Positions 49,048 through 60,853 of a DNA stretch of 64,000 bases are shown piece by piece (positions within the stretch are counted from its first letter, which is position 1; the number at the start of each line of letters is the position of its first letter). The position numbers were made by a program, and so were the translations under genes. The DNA comes from Leucocoprinus leucothites (lineage: Eukaryota > Basidiomycota > Agaricomycetes > Agaricales > Agaricaceae): the NCBI GenBank assembly GCA_013368445.1, contig JAACJO010000008.1, positions 1,054,001 to 1,118,000 of the forward strand. Reading direction: 5' to 3'. The notes below the pieces were generated by a model, which worked only from the letters and a program-made list of their open reading frames with translations, made no database searches and had not been told where the DNA came from.

Positions 49048-50058
49048 GCATTGTGAACAATTTACTATGTTGATAGAATGACTCGCGACATCCCATAGAA
49101 TTATTGTAGCTAGCGATGTGTAATTACTCATTTGGATTATATGGGCCTGATGATCTCTCTCGGTAGTTTTGGACTCTGTTCTCTTACCCTTCGGAGAAGA
49201 AGACCCCTCCCCTTAGATCTTGGGCTCCCTAAATCGAGCCTCGTTTTCGAGGTGCCGATTAAGACCTGGGAGACGACAATGTTTCCCGATGTATCTGGTT
49301 ACATGTGGCTACCACATGGGAGCCTCGCATCTCGCATATGTTATGATCAAATGTTCAACACTCACACTTTCAGTCTTCGGTCTCAGTCAAGGCGTCTGCA
49401 TACTGCACCTACCCCACTTTTGCTGCGCTTCGGTCGTACCCTATTCTCCGTGGTATGCTAGTTTCACTGTGCCCTCGGAGCAACAGCGGCTTCAATAATG
49501 CAGCTGACCTGAATTTCCTGGAGCGCCTGATTGTCCGTAGTACAACACCTATCGGCTCTCGCCCTTTCATCCTTTCCTGGAACAATATGGAGCACAGGCT
49601 GTCGACCTAGAATCGAATGATACGATCTGACCAGATATTGGCGATGGCCTGCTCGTAGGGACCTGGCGTGAAGGTTTGTGAGTGCGGCGAATACACATCG
49701 AATAGTTCAGACAATCTTATACAGTCTTCCTTGATATTCGACCTTGGTGGGGACCGGTTGCTTTTGGCTGTTAAAAGGCGGCCGAAACGCTAGAACAAGC
49801 TAAGTTGTCTCATATCAAGGAGCTCGGTATATACGGATCGAGGAAACACATCCCTTTTGTTGTATGAGTTGAACTATAGCCTGAGTATTCCTACCAGTAT
49901 TCACATAATCCGTAATCCATAATCTGGCCATACATAAGACCAAACACGTAGATAATAGATATTCTCGCCAAAGGAGCACATCTCGTACTTATGAGGATGT
50001 AACTCGTACTGGTATCGAACACCATATTTTCAAAATAAAACAATGTAACCGATTATAC
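49048..50058. other. Intergenic stretch left of the Copia element
   Basis: No gene of convincing length. A plus-strand open frame at 49132-49461 has no recognisable family. The last five bases (TATAC) are the Copia target-site duplication. Confidence 0.4.
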
Positions 50059-50431
50059 TGTTGAATCACGTGCGCGTCTACACGCTGCTATGTTCGTGTT
50101 CACTCTCAATTATGACATATGCATTCTATTAATAGATACCACTATGCTTACGCACCGATACTTCGTGCGGACTATACATGTTTTACTATATGTTTTACCT
50201 GTACCCTTTACCACCTCGAAACGATGGTGTAATATCCTCTTTATAGTAGAATTATTCGAACTCTTTAGTATAAATACCTTGTATTTTCTTCGTTATTCTA
50301 CAGTCAATTCTATACTCTCAGTCGCAACTACTACCTCATACCAACTCCCATAACAGACTAACTGCCTAGTAAAGTGAGTACTGACCTCGTCGTCTGCCTT
50401 CACCGCTACGCTCCCCGTTGCTGCTTTGACA
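50059..50431 (+). repeat. 5' LTR of the Copia element
   Basis: Begins TGTTGAATC and ends GACA. It has a TATA-like TATAAATACC motif near 50270 and matches the 3' LTR at 368 of 373 positions. Confidence 0.95.
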
Positions 50432-50443
50432 GGTTATGGGCCC
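50432..50443 (+). other. Primer-binding site for a half initiator tRNA-Met
   Basis: GGTTATGGGCCC directly abuts the LTR end. It differs by one base from GGTTATGAGCCC, the complement of the initiator tRNA anticodon stem-loop (GGGCUCAUAACC). The one difference still allows a G-U pair. Priming by a cleaved 5' half of initiator tRNA is known for Drosophila copia and some fungal elements. Confidence 0.6.
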
Positions 50444-50691
50444 CGATCGCCAGCTCGATATCGCACTAGCCGACTAGCTCGCTGTGCTTGATGTCTGAGA
50501 AGGACTAGATTGACCTGTTATGGGAAGGCCGCTTTCCAAGCGCCACCGCTGTACCTTGTGAAGGGCCCAGCATCCCTTCTCATTCCTGTGTCTTACCCTA
50601 GCCCTTAGGTGATTTGGGTTTGAAACCTTGCTCGATTAGCGCATCACTGCTGCTTCTAACGAACAACGTTGACTGACAACTTCTTTTTAGA

Positions 50692-53600
50692 ATGTCTTCT
50701 ATCAACAATGGAGCTTCTCGCATCCCCATCCTTCAAGGCCCCCAGAACTATCAATTTTGGTCCATGAGGATGCAGGGATACCTTTCCATGATCACGACCC
50801 CTGGAACCCCTCTTATGGGTTGGACTGTTACTAATGGAATAGTCCCTCCGCTCCCTCCTACTATTGCCCCTCTTCAAGGGCCTAACAATACTGTCACGAA
50901 TGCTGCAGAGGTTGCTGCCTCAATTGCGCTTCATGAAGAGGAAGAGCGTCGAAGGAACTTCCTTGAGCAATCTGCGATTGGCCTGCTTATCCAAGCGGTC
51001 CCAGATTCCATGCTCCACTTAATCGTCCAAGGAGATCCAGCCACCACCTGGGATGGTCTCCAACGCCTTTACGGCGTCCAAGGTCCTGCATCCGTTTATG
51101 GTGACTTCATCCGCGCCGTCTCCTGGTCTCTCCCCAGAAACATGGATCCGGCTCAGTCCATCACTGAGCTTGAATCTCTCTTCACTCGGATCGAAGGCGC
51201 GACCGTGCGACTTCCCGAGGTGATCCGTGCTATGATTCTGCTTCGCGCTGTCCCGCAAGGGATGGAAACCTTAGCGCAGTCAATCCTTGCAAACCAAACG
51301 CAAATGACCCAGCTGACATGGGATCTGGTCCGTAGCGCCATCCAGGCTGCTTGGTCCCAGAAGATGACTGCTTCCGCTTCTCGCGCCGGCCGCTCCAACG
51401 GCCAATGGCAGCAGAACCGGAACCCCGGCAATCAACAACGCCAGGGGCAAGGACAACAACAAGGGCCGTTTTGATCACAGCCCCAGCAGTAGCCACAGCA
51501 GCAGCAGCCTCCTAATCAGGGCGCTGGCCAGAAGCCTGGTAACCCCCAGACTGGCAATCCCGGCGGAGATGGCAAGAAAGGAAAACGCGGTAAGAGAGGA
51601 GGCAAAAAGGGTAAGGGCACTGCTAATGAAGCTGCGACCGATGCCGACGCCACCAATTCCTCCAGAGTCACCAACGTTGCTCCTCAATATGGCACTTCCA
51701 GTGTCATCGGTTTTGCTGCCCCCGCTATCGCTAACCGTCCTCTCCTCGCAAACCGGATCGCCTCGCTGGCAGAACCGGTTAACGCAAGCCCTTCGTCATC
51801 CACACACCACCTTGTTGCAGAAGCGCGAAAGAATACACCGCGGCTTCAGGAGCGAATCTCCGAATCTCCTCAGTCCGAGGGATATCGTCGCAGAAGCTCG
51901 AAAGCTACCAAGGATAAGGTGTTGAAAATTTGGGATGAAAGGCTCGCCGACCTCGCGGTCGAAGCCGAAACGACAGGCTCCATTATTGAGGAAATCCCTT
52001 ACTATGGAGGAGATATGGACGAATGCCCACCGTCGCCGAGGATGACACCTCCGGCTGATCCGATGCTCGAATCCGACTCCGAGGGAGAGGATTCTGACGG
52101 GTGGACTTCTGGGTTGTGGACAACGCAAGTCTTTTCTTCTATCTCTGATTGGATTAACACTGATATGGTGATGCCACAGCACGACCGAGAAGGGGCCTGT
52201 TGCCCAACTCGAGCCCGCTCCCATGTGAGCGCTCCTGGCCACGCTGAACATTTTCGTGGACTAGTTACGTCGTCTCCGGCTCCTGTATATACTGCTTTTG
52301 TATCGCGCACTATTTCGGTCGCCCCTGTGGGGCTGTTATTAAACTGTGATTTGACCTCTGTGCCGTGCTGTGTGAATCTGTCTAAGTGTGAGAAAGCTCT
52401 ATGTTGCCACTGTAAGGGAAAGAAAGCACCTTCACGGGCTGCTTCTTGGATTCTTGATTCGGGTGCTTCCGCACATTTCACACCCTATTTGGACGATTTT
52501 TCTACAATTGAAATGGGGAAATTCGGTGAAATTCAGACAGCTAACAAGAACGCTCCCCTATTCATATCGGGTCAAGGCACTGTCTTGATCGAACACGAGA
52601 TCCATGATAACGGAAAAACGATCACTGCAACAACTTCATTGTCTCCGGTGTTCTATGTAAAAGGTATGCACGATCGCCTCATGTCTGCCGGTCAACTCCT
52701 GGAATCCGGGTTGCGCAGCGAGGCCAATAAACATGGTACAATCTTTCGGGATGAGTCAGGCAATGCCGTTTTGTCAGCGGCTCCTCGTTCTGAGTTGCAG
52801 CCTATGCTACAAACAGTAAGATGTCGAATTGTACATTCGAATGCTTCGAGCCATGTCGCTCAGCATCCTGACTATAATACCTGGCATCAACGTTTAGGAC
52901 ATCCGTCTAATCGCGTGTTGAGCAAAACTACCGACTCCACATTGAATGGACCTCAGGTTTCAATTCCCGATCATTCGCGCCCTTGTCCAGGCTGCATGAA
53001 AGGGAAGATGCACCAGAAACCCTTTAACGATAACCCAATTCGGGCAAAAGAAGCCTTTGAACACGTTCACAGTGATCTCTTTGAGCTCCCCATCGTATCT
53101 TATCACAAGTACAAATGGGTCATGACCTTATTGGATGATTACTCCTCATTTGCCCACGTGGTGCTTCTGCGATCAAAAGCTGAAGCAGCTCCCCGCATGG
53201 TTGAGCTTCTAACTTACGTTCAGAACCAATTTGGCAAATTGATTCGTTGATTTACATCCGATCGAGGAGGAGAATTCGTAGCAGGTACCCTGCAAGATTA
53301 TCTTAGAGTGAAAGGGATTGAGTTCACACCGAGTGCGCCCCGCGTCCATCAACAGAACGGGCGAGCAGAAAGATTGAATCGAACACTGCATGAGAAGGCG
53401 CAGGCCATGCGACTTCATGCGTGTCTTCCAGATTCATGGTGGGATTTCGCGATTAACACCGCAACCCATATCTACAATCGCACATCGATGAACCGCATCC
53501 AATGGAAAACTCCGTTTGAGTTAGTACATGGACATAAACCTGATATCAGTCACCTACGAGTATTCGGTTGTGCCGCATATGTGTTCCTACTGGACGAAAT

Positions 53601-56007
53601 GCGCCCGAATAAATTATCTGTGAAATCTGAACTGATGATCTTCGTTGGATATGATCGGGAGAAGAATTACATCTTTCTCCGCCATACTCGAGGGAATGCT
53701 GAGTTTATCTCGCCGACTGTCATCTTCGATGAAAAGATGTTCCCAAAATGTCCAGATCAAAAACCCGCGGTTTACCCCGAGCCGCCTCGCGCTGAGATTC
53801 CTCCAATCTCGACTACTCCAAATGTTCCAAATATAGACCATCCGCCTGCACCTCGAGGAGGAGAGCCGCCTCGTGCGCCTTCACCTCATACTCCTCCACG
53901 CCCTAAAACACCTTCACCTCCTAGATCGCCAAGCCCACCTCTTTCTTACGCTGATCCTGAAGATCGTGATCCAAAAGAAGAGGAAGAAGAAGTTGAGTTA
54001 CCTCCTTCTCCGGGACCTTCGCAAAAGGAACCTGGTCCACGTAAACGTGCTCAGTCTCCATCTCCACCCGAGGTACCGCCACCGCGACCTTCGGTCCAGG
54101 ATGATCTTGATGCACTAGAACGGCTCGACAAATGGGTCACCGAACGTGAAAACTGCCATCCTAGGCGAAATGTTCAACCTCCGAACAGACCAGGAAATGT
54201 GTATGGTGATAGGAGCGACCCTCTTGATGTCATTCGACGATATAGGGAATTAAACCCTAACTTACCACGCAATCGTGCTCAATATCGACCTATTCCTGGA
54301 GCAATTTCCGATGAGGAAGCTTGGAACAGATTACGAAATTGGAATATCCCTCACCCGGATAGTAGTATCGACACTAAACCGTCATCTACCGATTTTGCGA
54401 AGTTCGTGAAGGAAGGGGGGGTAAAATTAGTTGATTTCCTTCTCGCACAATGCGCCAACAGGCCAGTTCCCGAACAGTTTCGAGATATCACGAATTTAGA
54501 CACTGATACTCAAACCAAATGGCAAAAAGCGATGCTTGAGGAATTAGACGCGCTTCACAAGTGTGGTGTATACAAGCTCGTTGATCTCCCAAAAGGAAGA
54601 AGAGCTATTAAAAATAGATAGGTTTACAACATCAAGTCCGATAATCGCTATCGCTCTCGCCTTGTTGCGAAAGGGTTCTCCCAGATCGAGGGAATCGACT
54701 TCGATGAACTCTTTTCTCCAGTTGTCTGATATGAGACCGCGCGCCTACTTCTTGGCATTGCAGCGCTTGAGGACTTTGACCTTCACTCTGTTGACGTCAA
54801 AACAGCCTATTCATATGGCGATCTGGATGAAGAGATCTATATGGAACAGCCAGAAGGATTCCGACTTCCTGGCCATGAAAAGAAAGTCTGGAGATTACGC
54901 AAAGCGATCTACGGCCTAAAACAAGCTGGCTTATCTTGGTGGAAAGCACTCACTTCATCGATGCTGAAACTTGGATTCAAGCGCTGTAAGTCCGACGCTG
55001 GCGTTTATCATTTCACACATCCCAAGACCGGCGAGCGTGTCTTTGCGGTCGTTTATGTGGATGATGTCTTCTTTATGGGTAAAAAGAATTCCCTGCTCCT
55101 CTCTGAGTTGAAGCAAAAATTCATGACCACTTGGGAATGTCATGACCAAGGTGAACTTTCCGAGTTCCTAGGCATGAACATATCACGTGATCGAAAAGAG
55201 AGAAAACTCTATATAGATCAAGTGAAATACCTCGATAAGGTTCTTGAGAAGTTTGATATCCCTAAAGGCGCGAAATTCACACCGCTGCCATCCGGATTTA
55301 TCTTCGAACCCTATGTCGATAAGGTAGATCCTAAGTTTAAGACTCGTTACCAACAATTAGTCGGATCACTGATGTATCTTATGATCGGATCAAGACCTGA
55401 CATATCCTTCGCGGTTGTCAAACTCTCCCAGCAATCTGCTGCCCCTTCCAATGCGCACTTCCGGGCTGGACTCCATGTGCTGCAATATTTGCGATCAACG
55501 TGCAATTATCGACTCGTCTTTGATGGAGCTTCTAACCAGGCCATCATTGCTTGTTCTGATAGTGATTGGGTGCAAGACGGACAGTCTTGACGATCTGTCA
55601 CAGGTAACTTTGTTACAATAGCGCGTGGACCTGTAAGCTGGCTTAGCCGCAAGCAGAAAACTGTCGCTTTGTCATCTACTGAAGCCGAGTATATGGCGCT
55701 ATCTGATTGCAGCCGCCAGCTGATGTGGATTCGACAACTTCTCGAAGAGATAGGTTTTAAAATACCTGCTCCGATTCTCTATGGTGATAATATCGGATCT
55801 ATCTTCTGGAGCGAGAACCCTGTTCAAGAAAAACACTCGAAGCATATTGATATACGATACCACTATATCCGAGATATCGTTGAAGAAGGTTCCGTTGAGT
55901 TGGAATTTATCGAGGGCTCAAACAACCCTGCCGATATTCTGACGAAAAACCTCGGTTCAATTCTCTTCAATAAATTTGTTAATTCTCTGGGTATCGAATT
56001 TCTTTAG
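50692..56007 (+). pseudogene. Copia gag-pol, single frame with six in-frame stops
   Basis: One frame of 1,771 codons before the final stop, with no frameshift. The Gag part is 50692-51474; a Gln/Gly/Lys-rich basic stretch follows and no CCHC zinc knuckle is visible. Protease: WILDSGASAHFT. Integrase: WHQRLGHPSN, CPGCMKGKMH, HSDLFELP, a DRGGEF block after the third stop, and HQQNGRAERLNRT. Reverse transcriptase: EEIYMEQPEGFRLPG and the catalytic VYVDDVF. RNase H: SSTEAEYMALSDC and EKHSKHIDIRYHYIRD. Stops are at 51472, 51490, 53248, 54619, 54727 and 55588. From flanking conservation, four TGA codons stand where CGA (Arg) is expected, one TAG for CAG, and one TAG for TGG. The element cannot encode its proteins without suppression or help in trans. 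Confidence 0.92.
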
Positions 56008-56086
56008 CGCTTTAATAGCCGCTTAAAACGAAGTGCTTTCATAGTCGCTCAATTATGCATCTCCCACTATTTCGAGTGAGGAGGAG

Positions 56087-56459
56087 TGTTGAATCACGTG
56101 CGCGTCTACACGCTGCTATGTTCGTGTTCACTCTCAATTATGACATATGCATTCTATTAATAGATACCACTATGCTTACGCACCGATACTTCGTGTGGAC
56201 TATACATGTTTTACTATACGTTTTACCTGTACCCTTTACCACCTCGAAACGATGGTGTAATATCCTCTTTATAGTAGAATTATTCGAACTCTTTAGTATA
56301 AATACCTTGTATTTTCTTCGTTATTCTACAGTCAATTCTATACTCTCAGTCGCAACTACTACCTCATACCAACTCCCATAACAGACTAACTGCCTAGTAA
56401 AGTGAGTACTGACCTTGTCGTCTGCCTTCACCACTACGCTCCCCGTTGCTGCTTCGACA
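56087..56459 (+). repeat. 3' LTR of the Copia element
   Basis: Direct copy of the 5' LTR with five transitions, followed by the TATAC duplication. Confidence 0.95.
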
Positions 56460-56552
56460 TATACGATGGCAACCGCAGCGCATAACCTTCAAATGTTCAC
56501 CCTTCACATTGTCTAATTGATGCCATCTGATGCAGATTTTGCGGCTCCTGGA

Positions 56553-56733
56553 AGGACCCCCATTAATTAGGTGCTAGGCCTGATCAAAAACAGATAAAGA
56601 TTGGGCAATTTCGAAAAATGCCCCATGTATTTCCAGATAAAACTGAGGGTTTGGGGCAAAACCCTTAATAAGTGCTTGCGGATAAAAATTCGAAATCTGG
56701 GATCAGACCTAGCGCCTAATTAACGGGGGTCCT
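56553..56733. mobile_element. 181-bp MITE with long terminal inverted repeats, interrupted at its right end
   Basis: Starts AGGACCCCCATTAATTAGG and ends TAATTAACGGGGGTCCT. The terminal 32-33 bases are inverted copies with three or four mismatches, reading in to CTGATC and GATCAG. The left flank is the octamer CTCCTGGA (56545-56552). The matching right octamer is found at 60846-60853, directly after the hAT element that inserted at the MITE end. It has no coding capacity, so it must be mobilised in trans. The 8-bp duplication favours a hAT-type source. Confidence 0.85.
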
Positions 56734-56846
56734 CTTAGTGTTGTCACGGGCTCGGCTCGAAGCCGTTAGCTAGCGGAGCGGAGCCGATCTTAGCTGAACT
56801 ATCAATAATTTTCGGCTATCAGCTCTATTAATGCTCAGCTTGAAAA

Positions 56847-56868
56847 TTAGCCGCTCACGAGCGGCTAA
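56847..56868. repeat. Perfect palindrome in the hAT left subterminal region
   Basis: TTAGCCGCTC and GAGCGGCTAA form a 10-bp stem around a 2-base loop. It is likely a transposase-binding or hairpin site. Confidence 0.6.
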
Positions 56869-57331
56869 AGCTCGCTTGAGCCAGATGGTTTATGCCTTTT
56901 TTGGCATTGACGGGAGCGGGCACGTTGACCAGCAACTGGCTGTGCCCTTACTGTGCCCAGAGCACGCATATCCGCCCATAAGCTAGACCAGACACATGCA
57001 ACGATGTAAGAGTAGATGGTTTACAAGTCAGACTGTAGAAATAATACATTTTAACAAGACAAAGCCATCCTGGCTTTGTCCAATCATCTCTGATGATGAT
57101 GTCATATCTGTTCAAGTTATGTTGCGAAAATACATTTGAAACCAAGATGCTCATTTGAGGTCGAACATGAGTGTACATGAGGCTTTAAAATTTATTTCAC
57201 AAAGCAAAATGGGCGGGGGTTATGTACTTGTGACAGTAGTAGAGAGGCAGGCCAGAAAACAAAGGTAGCGAGCCCTCATGCAGGATTAGCTAGACTTCAG
57301 ATATAAAAAGTCATCATCTGCGCCCCTAGGA

Positions 57332-60300
57332 ATGCCCGCAGTAATTAACTCACCTCAAAGCCATCCTCCTCCTATTTATTCACTCAACATCTCCCTTCCC
57401 CAAGAAGTTCCACTTGATCTCTGGAGATGCTGCCGTGAGAACCGAAACCTAAGAAGACCTAGGGCAAGAAGCAGCCTGAGCCTGCACCAAATCCTGGTAC
57501 CTAGATTCATTAGGTGAGTGTGAATACACGTTCATCAGCAATGCTCTATGGGACAAACCCAGTACCCTCTGCTTTTCAGATAATTACCCCTACAACTCCA
57601 CAACAGCCCACACGCAACCCTTGTGTCCCACAGCAGCCTGAGCTATAGCCATCGATTGAACCTGGTATCTGTGATGTGCTTGCCAACATGGAGGAGAGCG
57701 ATGATGACAAAGAGGAAGATGGCAGAGATGAGGACAAGGGCGATGACACTGATGATAACATGTCAAGTGTGCAAATTGATGGGGGACCACGGAAGAAAAA
57801 GGTGCAGGATGTTTGGGAGTTCTTCCTGAAGGAGGGAAGTGAGCGTGTGTGTGTGTTTTGTCGGTAAGACTGTATCTGTTGATTGATGAATCAACATTGA
57901 TATTCCCACACTCGTCAATCATCAGAGAAGCCAAGAGAGCAGAGCCCGAGTATGAGGTAATGACTTATGCTCTCTCGACTGGCACCACCATTCTTTACTG
58001 CCATCTAACAACGATTCATCTTGCGACATGGGCCCAGAGTCTGAGAAGATTAAAGCTCAAGGTTGGTGGCAGGGAAGCACAAGCACTCGTAGATAATTAT
58101 TGGATGCAGCAAGATGAGGCAAACTCGTACCACCCTATCTCATCAGGGGATACGCTGGATAGAGACAGTCGAGTGCAGTTCACAAAGGAGGCATTTTATG
58201 ATGCCCTTCAAGAATTCATTATTACTACTAATTCGGTGAGTTTCTCTTTACACCACTTTAATAAACTAATTCTTTTTTGAAAGGTTCTTCATTTACTCGA
58301 ACACTCTAAATTTCACTTCCTCCTTTGACTTTTGCATGAAGACCTAGATGATTCTGACATCCCGCATCATAATTTTCTTCGAAATCGCATTATTTCTACA
58401 TGGGAGCAGTTCCTCATCAAGTTGAAGAGTGACATCAAGGTATGAAGTATTAAGTCAAGGTTAATTGTGAATAATGACAAATGTAATGCTTAGGGTGCAC
58501 CTGGAAAGGTTTCTCTGACCACAGACATGTGGACAGATGAAAATCTTTCACCATTTATGGCCATAACCACTCATCGCATCGAGGCTCTTGAGATCAATAC
58601 ACCAGCTGGACCCCGCTGCCTCTTAACCATGAAGAGCTATGTGATTGGATTCCATCGCGTCTCTGGTCATCACACAGGCAACCACCTTGCACAAGCCCTC
58701 AGGTTCATTGTTGATCACATTAATCTCACATCAAAGGTACTTCATCTAACATTGAACATTGTCCATGAGGCTGATCAGATTGATGTAGATGGGCTGGATA
58801 ACTTTGGATAATGCTTCAAACAATGACTCCTGCATGGAGTCTTTTGCTTGTAACTTGCATCTTCGCGGTATCATATTTGATCCCATTGAACATCGTATCT
58901 GGTAAGTCTATTTATTCAACCTAACAGACTTGTAATAATGATATCCTCAGATGCTTCCCACACATTGTCAACCTTGCCTGCCAAACATTACTCAAAGAGG
59001 TTACGAACATCTGCCTTGCTGAAGTCAACTCCCCTGATTACAATCCTAACAACAACCCAGCTCAAAGCAGAGATGCTATTGCGATACTCCACACAGTCAT
59101 CCACACAGTAAGTCAATTGATTCTTTGTAGCATTTAATATATATTTATATGCATCTGTGCTTCCTGACAGATTCATGCTTCATCTCTTTGCCAAGAGGGG
59201 TTTGCAAAAACCTGTCGGCTCCTTGGCTTCAATGAATATCAGCTACTTCCAGATGTTTCTACTTGATGGTCATCAACATTCATCATGATCCATCAAGCCC
59301 TCAAGCTTAAACTGGTAAGTGTTCATTATTGCTTGCTTACAGTTTCTGACACAGGATTTATAGGCCATAACTGAGTATCTTATGTTGAATACAGATGCAT
59401 TCCGTGTAACTTTATTAAGGTCCAACTGGGATACATTGGAGGTCTATGTGAAAATTCTAGTGGTATGGTTCGAACCCAGCTTGTTGTAGTGAAATCAAAC
59501 CTGACAGCTCTTTACTTAGATACCTCATGCCTTTCAGCAGGTTTTATCTGCTGAAAAGGTTCCAACTCTCTGCGAGGTTTTACCATCATTTAATGCTATG
59601 ATTGTAGCATGGTGTAAACAGCAACTCAAGTTTCCTGCATACAGTATGGTCATTGAGGCGGGTCTCAGCAAGCTATCCGACTATCAAGACCGCATTGTAG
59701 ATATCCCAGCATATTCTCTCACCATATGTGAGCTCTCTTTATTCATTTATGATTCTTATCAATGTCTCATAATCCCTCAGTGATCAACCCGTCAATGAAG
59801 CTTGATTGGTTTAAGGAAAACATGCCAACAGAGATCGAACAAGTCCAGGACCTATTCATCAAACATGTATGTTACATTCTATAATGTCTTTTTTTAAACA
59901 TACTTATACAACTCATTGCAGCTTGAACCCTATCACTAAGGTGTGCAAGGGCAGCCTCCTGGTATGCCAAATGACACAAGTGATGATGACGATGACCCAT
60001 GTGTAATTCTCAGCCTTCAAAATCTTTGTATTTTCCATCCAATAGGAGATTGCTCATTACGTGCTGAGGTGGAGGCATATTTTCTCGACACACACACTGC
60101 ATCCACGAGCCTCTTGTTCTGGCAGGTACAGTACCTCTGATGAATTCACCAATCCAAGGTAGCATCTCTAACAGAGTTGATTGATACAGGAAAACCATTG
60201 GCGTTACCCCACCATCTTTTGTCTCGCTCTTGATATCCTTTCAATTCAAGCCTCCTCTGTCTCTTGTGAGAGGCTTTTCTCAATTGCCAAGGAAACGATG

Positions 60301-60525
60301 ACACTCCATTGCAACCGAATTGGGCCTGATCTTATGGAAGCCCTGCAAATGCTCAAATATGCTTATGATCATGGTGGGGAAGAGCTTAACTTCACAACAG
60401 GCATGAGTAAGGATGACGAGGTTGAGTTTTTGATAAATCTCGACAGTGAGCAGACTAGTGTACCTGAGGATATTAGTCTCTTTATTGACACATTGCACAA
60501 TGCTGACTCATCAGCAAATTTATGA
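57332..60525 (+). pseudogene. hAT transposase with BED finger, disabled by several stops
   Basis: Multi-exon transposase. The N-terminal part has an acidic stretch and a BED-type zinc finger (VQDVWEFFLKEGSERVCVFC, then the His pair in YCHLTTIHLATW after an intron). The RNase-H-like core has SLTTDMWTDENLSPFMAITT with the first catalytic Asp, ITLDNASNNDSCMESF with the second, and SSTFIMIHQALKL. The hAT dimerisation domain is in the last exon (HWRYPTIFCLALDILSIQAS, SVSCERLFSIAKETMT, NRIGPDLMEALQMLKYAY). In-frame stops by this exon reading: TAG 57646, TGA 58326, a TGA split across the intron at 58901/58951, TGA 59264 and TAA 59937. Each is one C-to-T change from CGA, CAG or CAA. Exon borders were placed by eye. 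Confidence 0.85.
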
Positions 60526-60853
60526 TGTTACCTGCTTATTCGGACCTTAATGATTCTTTTCTTTCTCTAATATTGTTAGTAACTAGCTGTTGGGTTATAC
60601 CTAGTGCAAAGCTGACTTGCATAATATGACATTTTATTTCAAGCAGACGGCATTGCAGACAGTCAAACATTAATTTAATAATAATTAAAGGTACATATAT
60701 TACGGGAGAGCTGGCGCTCTTTGGCTAGCAAGCCGAGCCGAGCCGGATCTACAGCTAATTAAGGGCTTTTGAGCCATCACTGAGTGGAGCTGGCCCTGAG
60801 CGGAGCAGAGCCAAGCTGAGCCGAGCGGTAACAACACTAGGTCCTCTCCTGGA

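Larger units (their letters stand above)
50054..56464 (+). mobile_element. Complete Ty1/Copia LTR retrotransposon with target-site duplication
   Basis: Two direct LTRs of 373 bp (50059-50431 and 56087-56459) differ at five positions, all transitions (about 1.3 percent). The element is flanked by a perfect 5-bp duplication TATAC (50054-50058 and 56460-56464). A primer-binding site follows the left LTR and a purine tract (GAGGAGGAG, 56078-56086) precedes the right one. The domain order protease, integrase, reverse transcriptase, RNase H is the Copia order. The small LTR divergence implies recent insertion on the evolutionary scale. The single gag-pol frame is broken by six stops. Confidence 0.95.
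56728..60847 (+). mobile_element. hAT (Ac-like) DNA transposon with 8-bp target duplication
   Basis: The element spans 56736-60839. Its inverted ends are TAGTGTTGTCAC at the left and the complement of TAGTGTTGTTAC at the right, followed by related GCTCGGCTC-type sequence. It is flanked by perfect octamers GGTCCTCT (56728-56735 and 60840-60847). Subterminal regions are crowded with GAGC/GCTC motifs, as expected for transposase-binding sites. The transposase gene inside is multi-exon and broken. Confidence 0.93.

Noticed and set aside
50090..50353. Open frames inside the two LTRs (87 and 108 codons)
   Set aside because: Duplicated LTR sequence with no homology to a protein; untranslated region is expected here.
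57576..57761. Serine-rich minus-strand frame in the hAT element
   Set aside because: Antisense of the acidic Asp/Glu stretch of the transposase.
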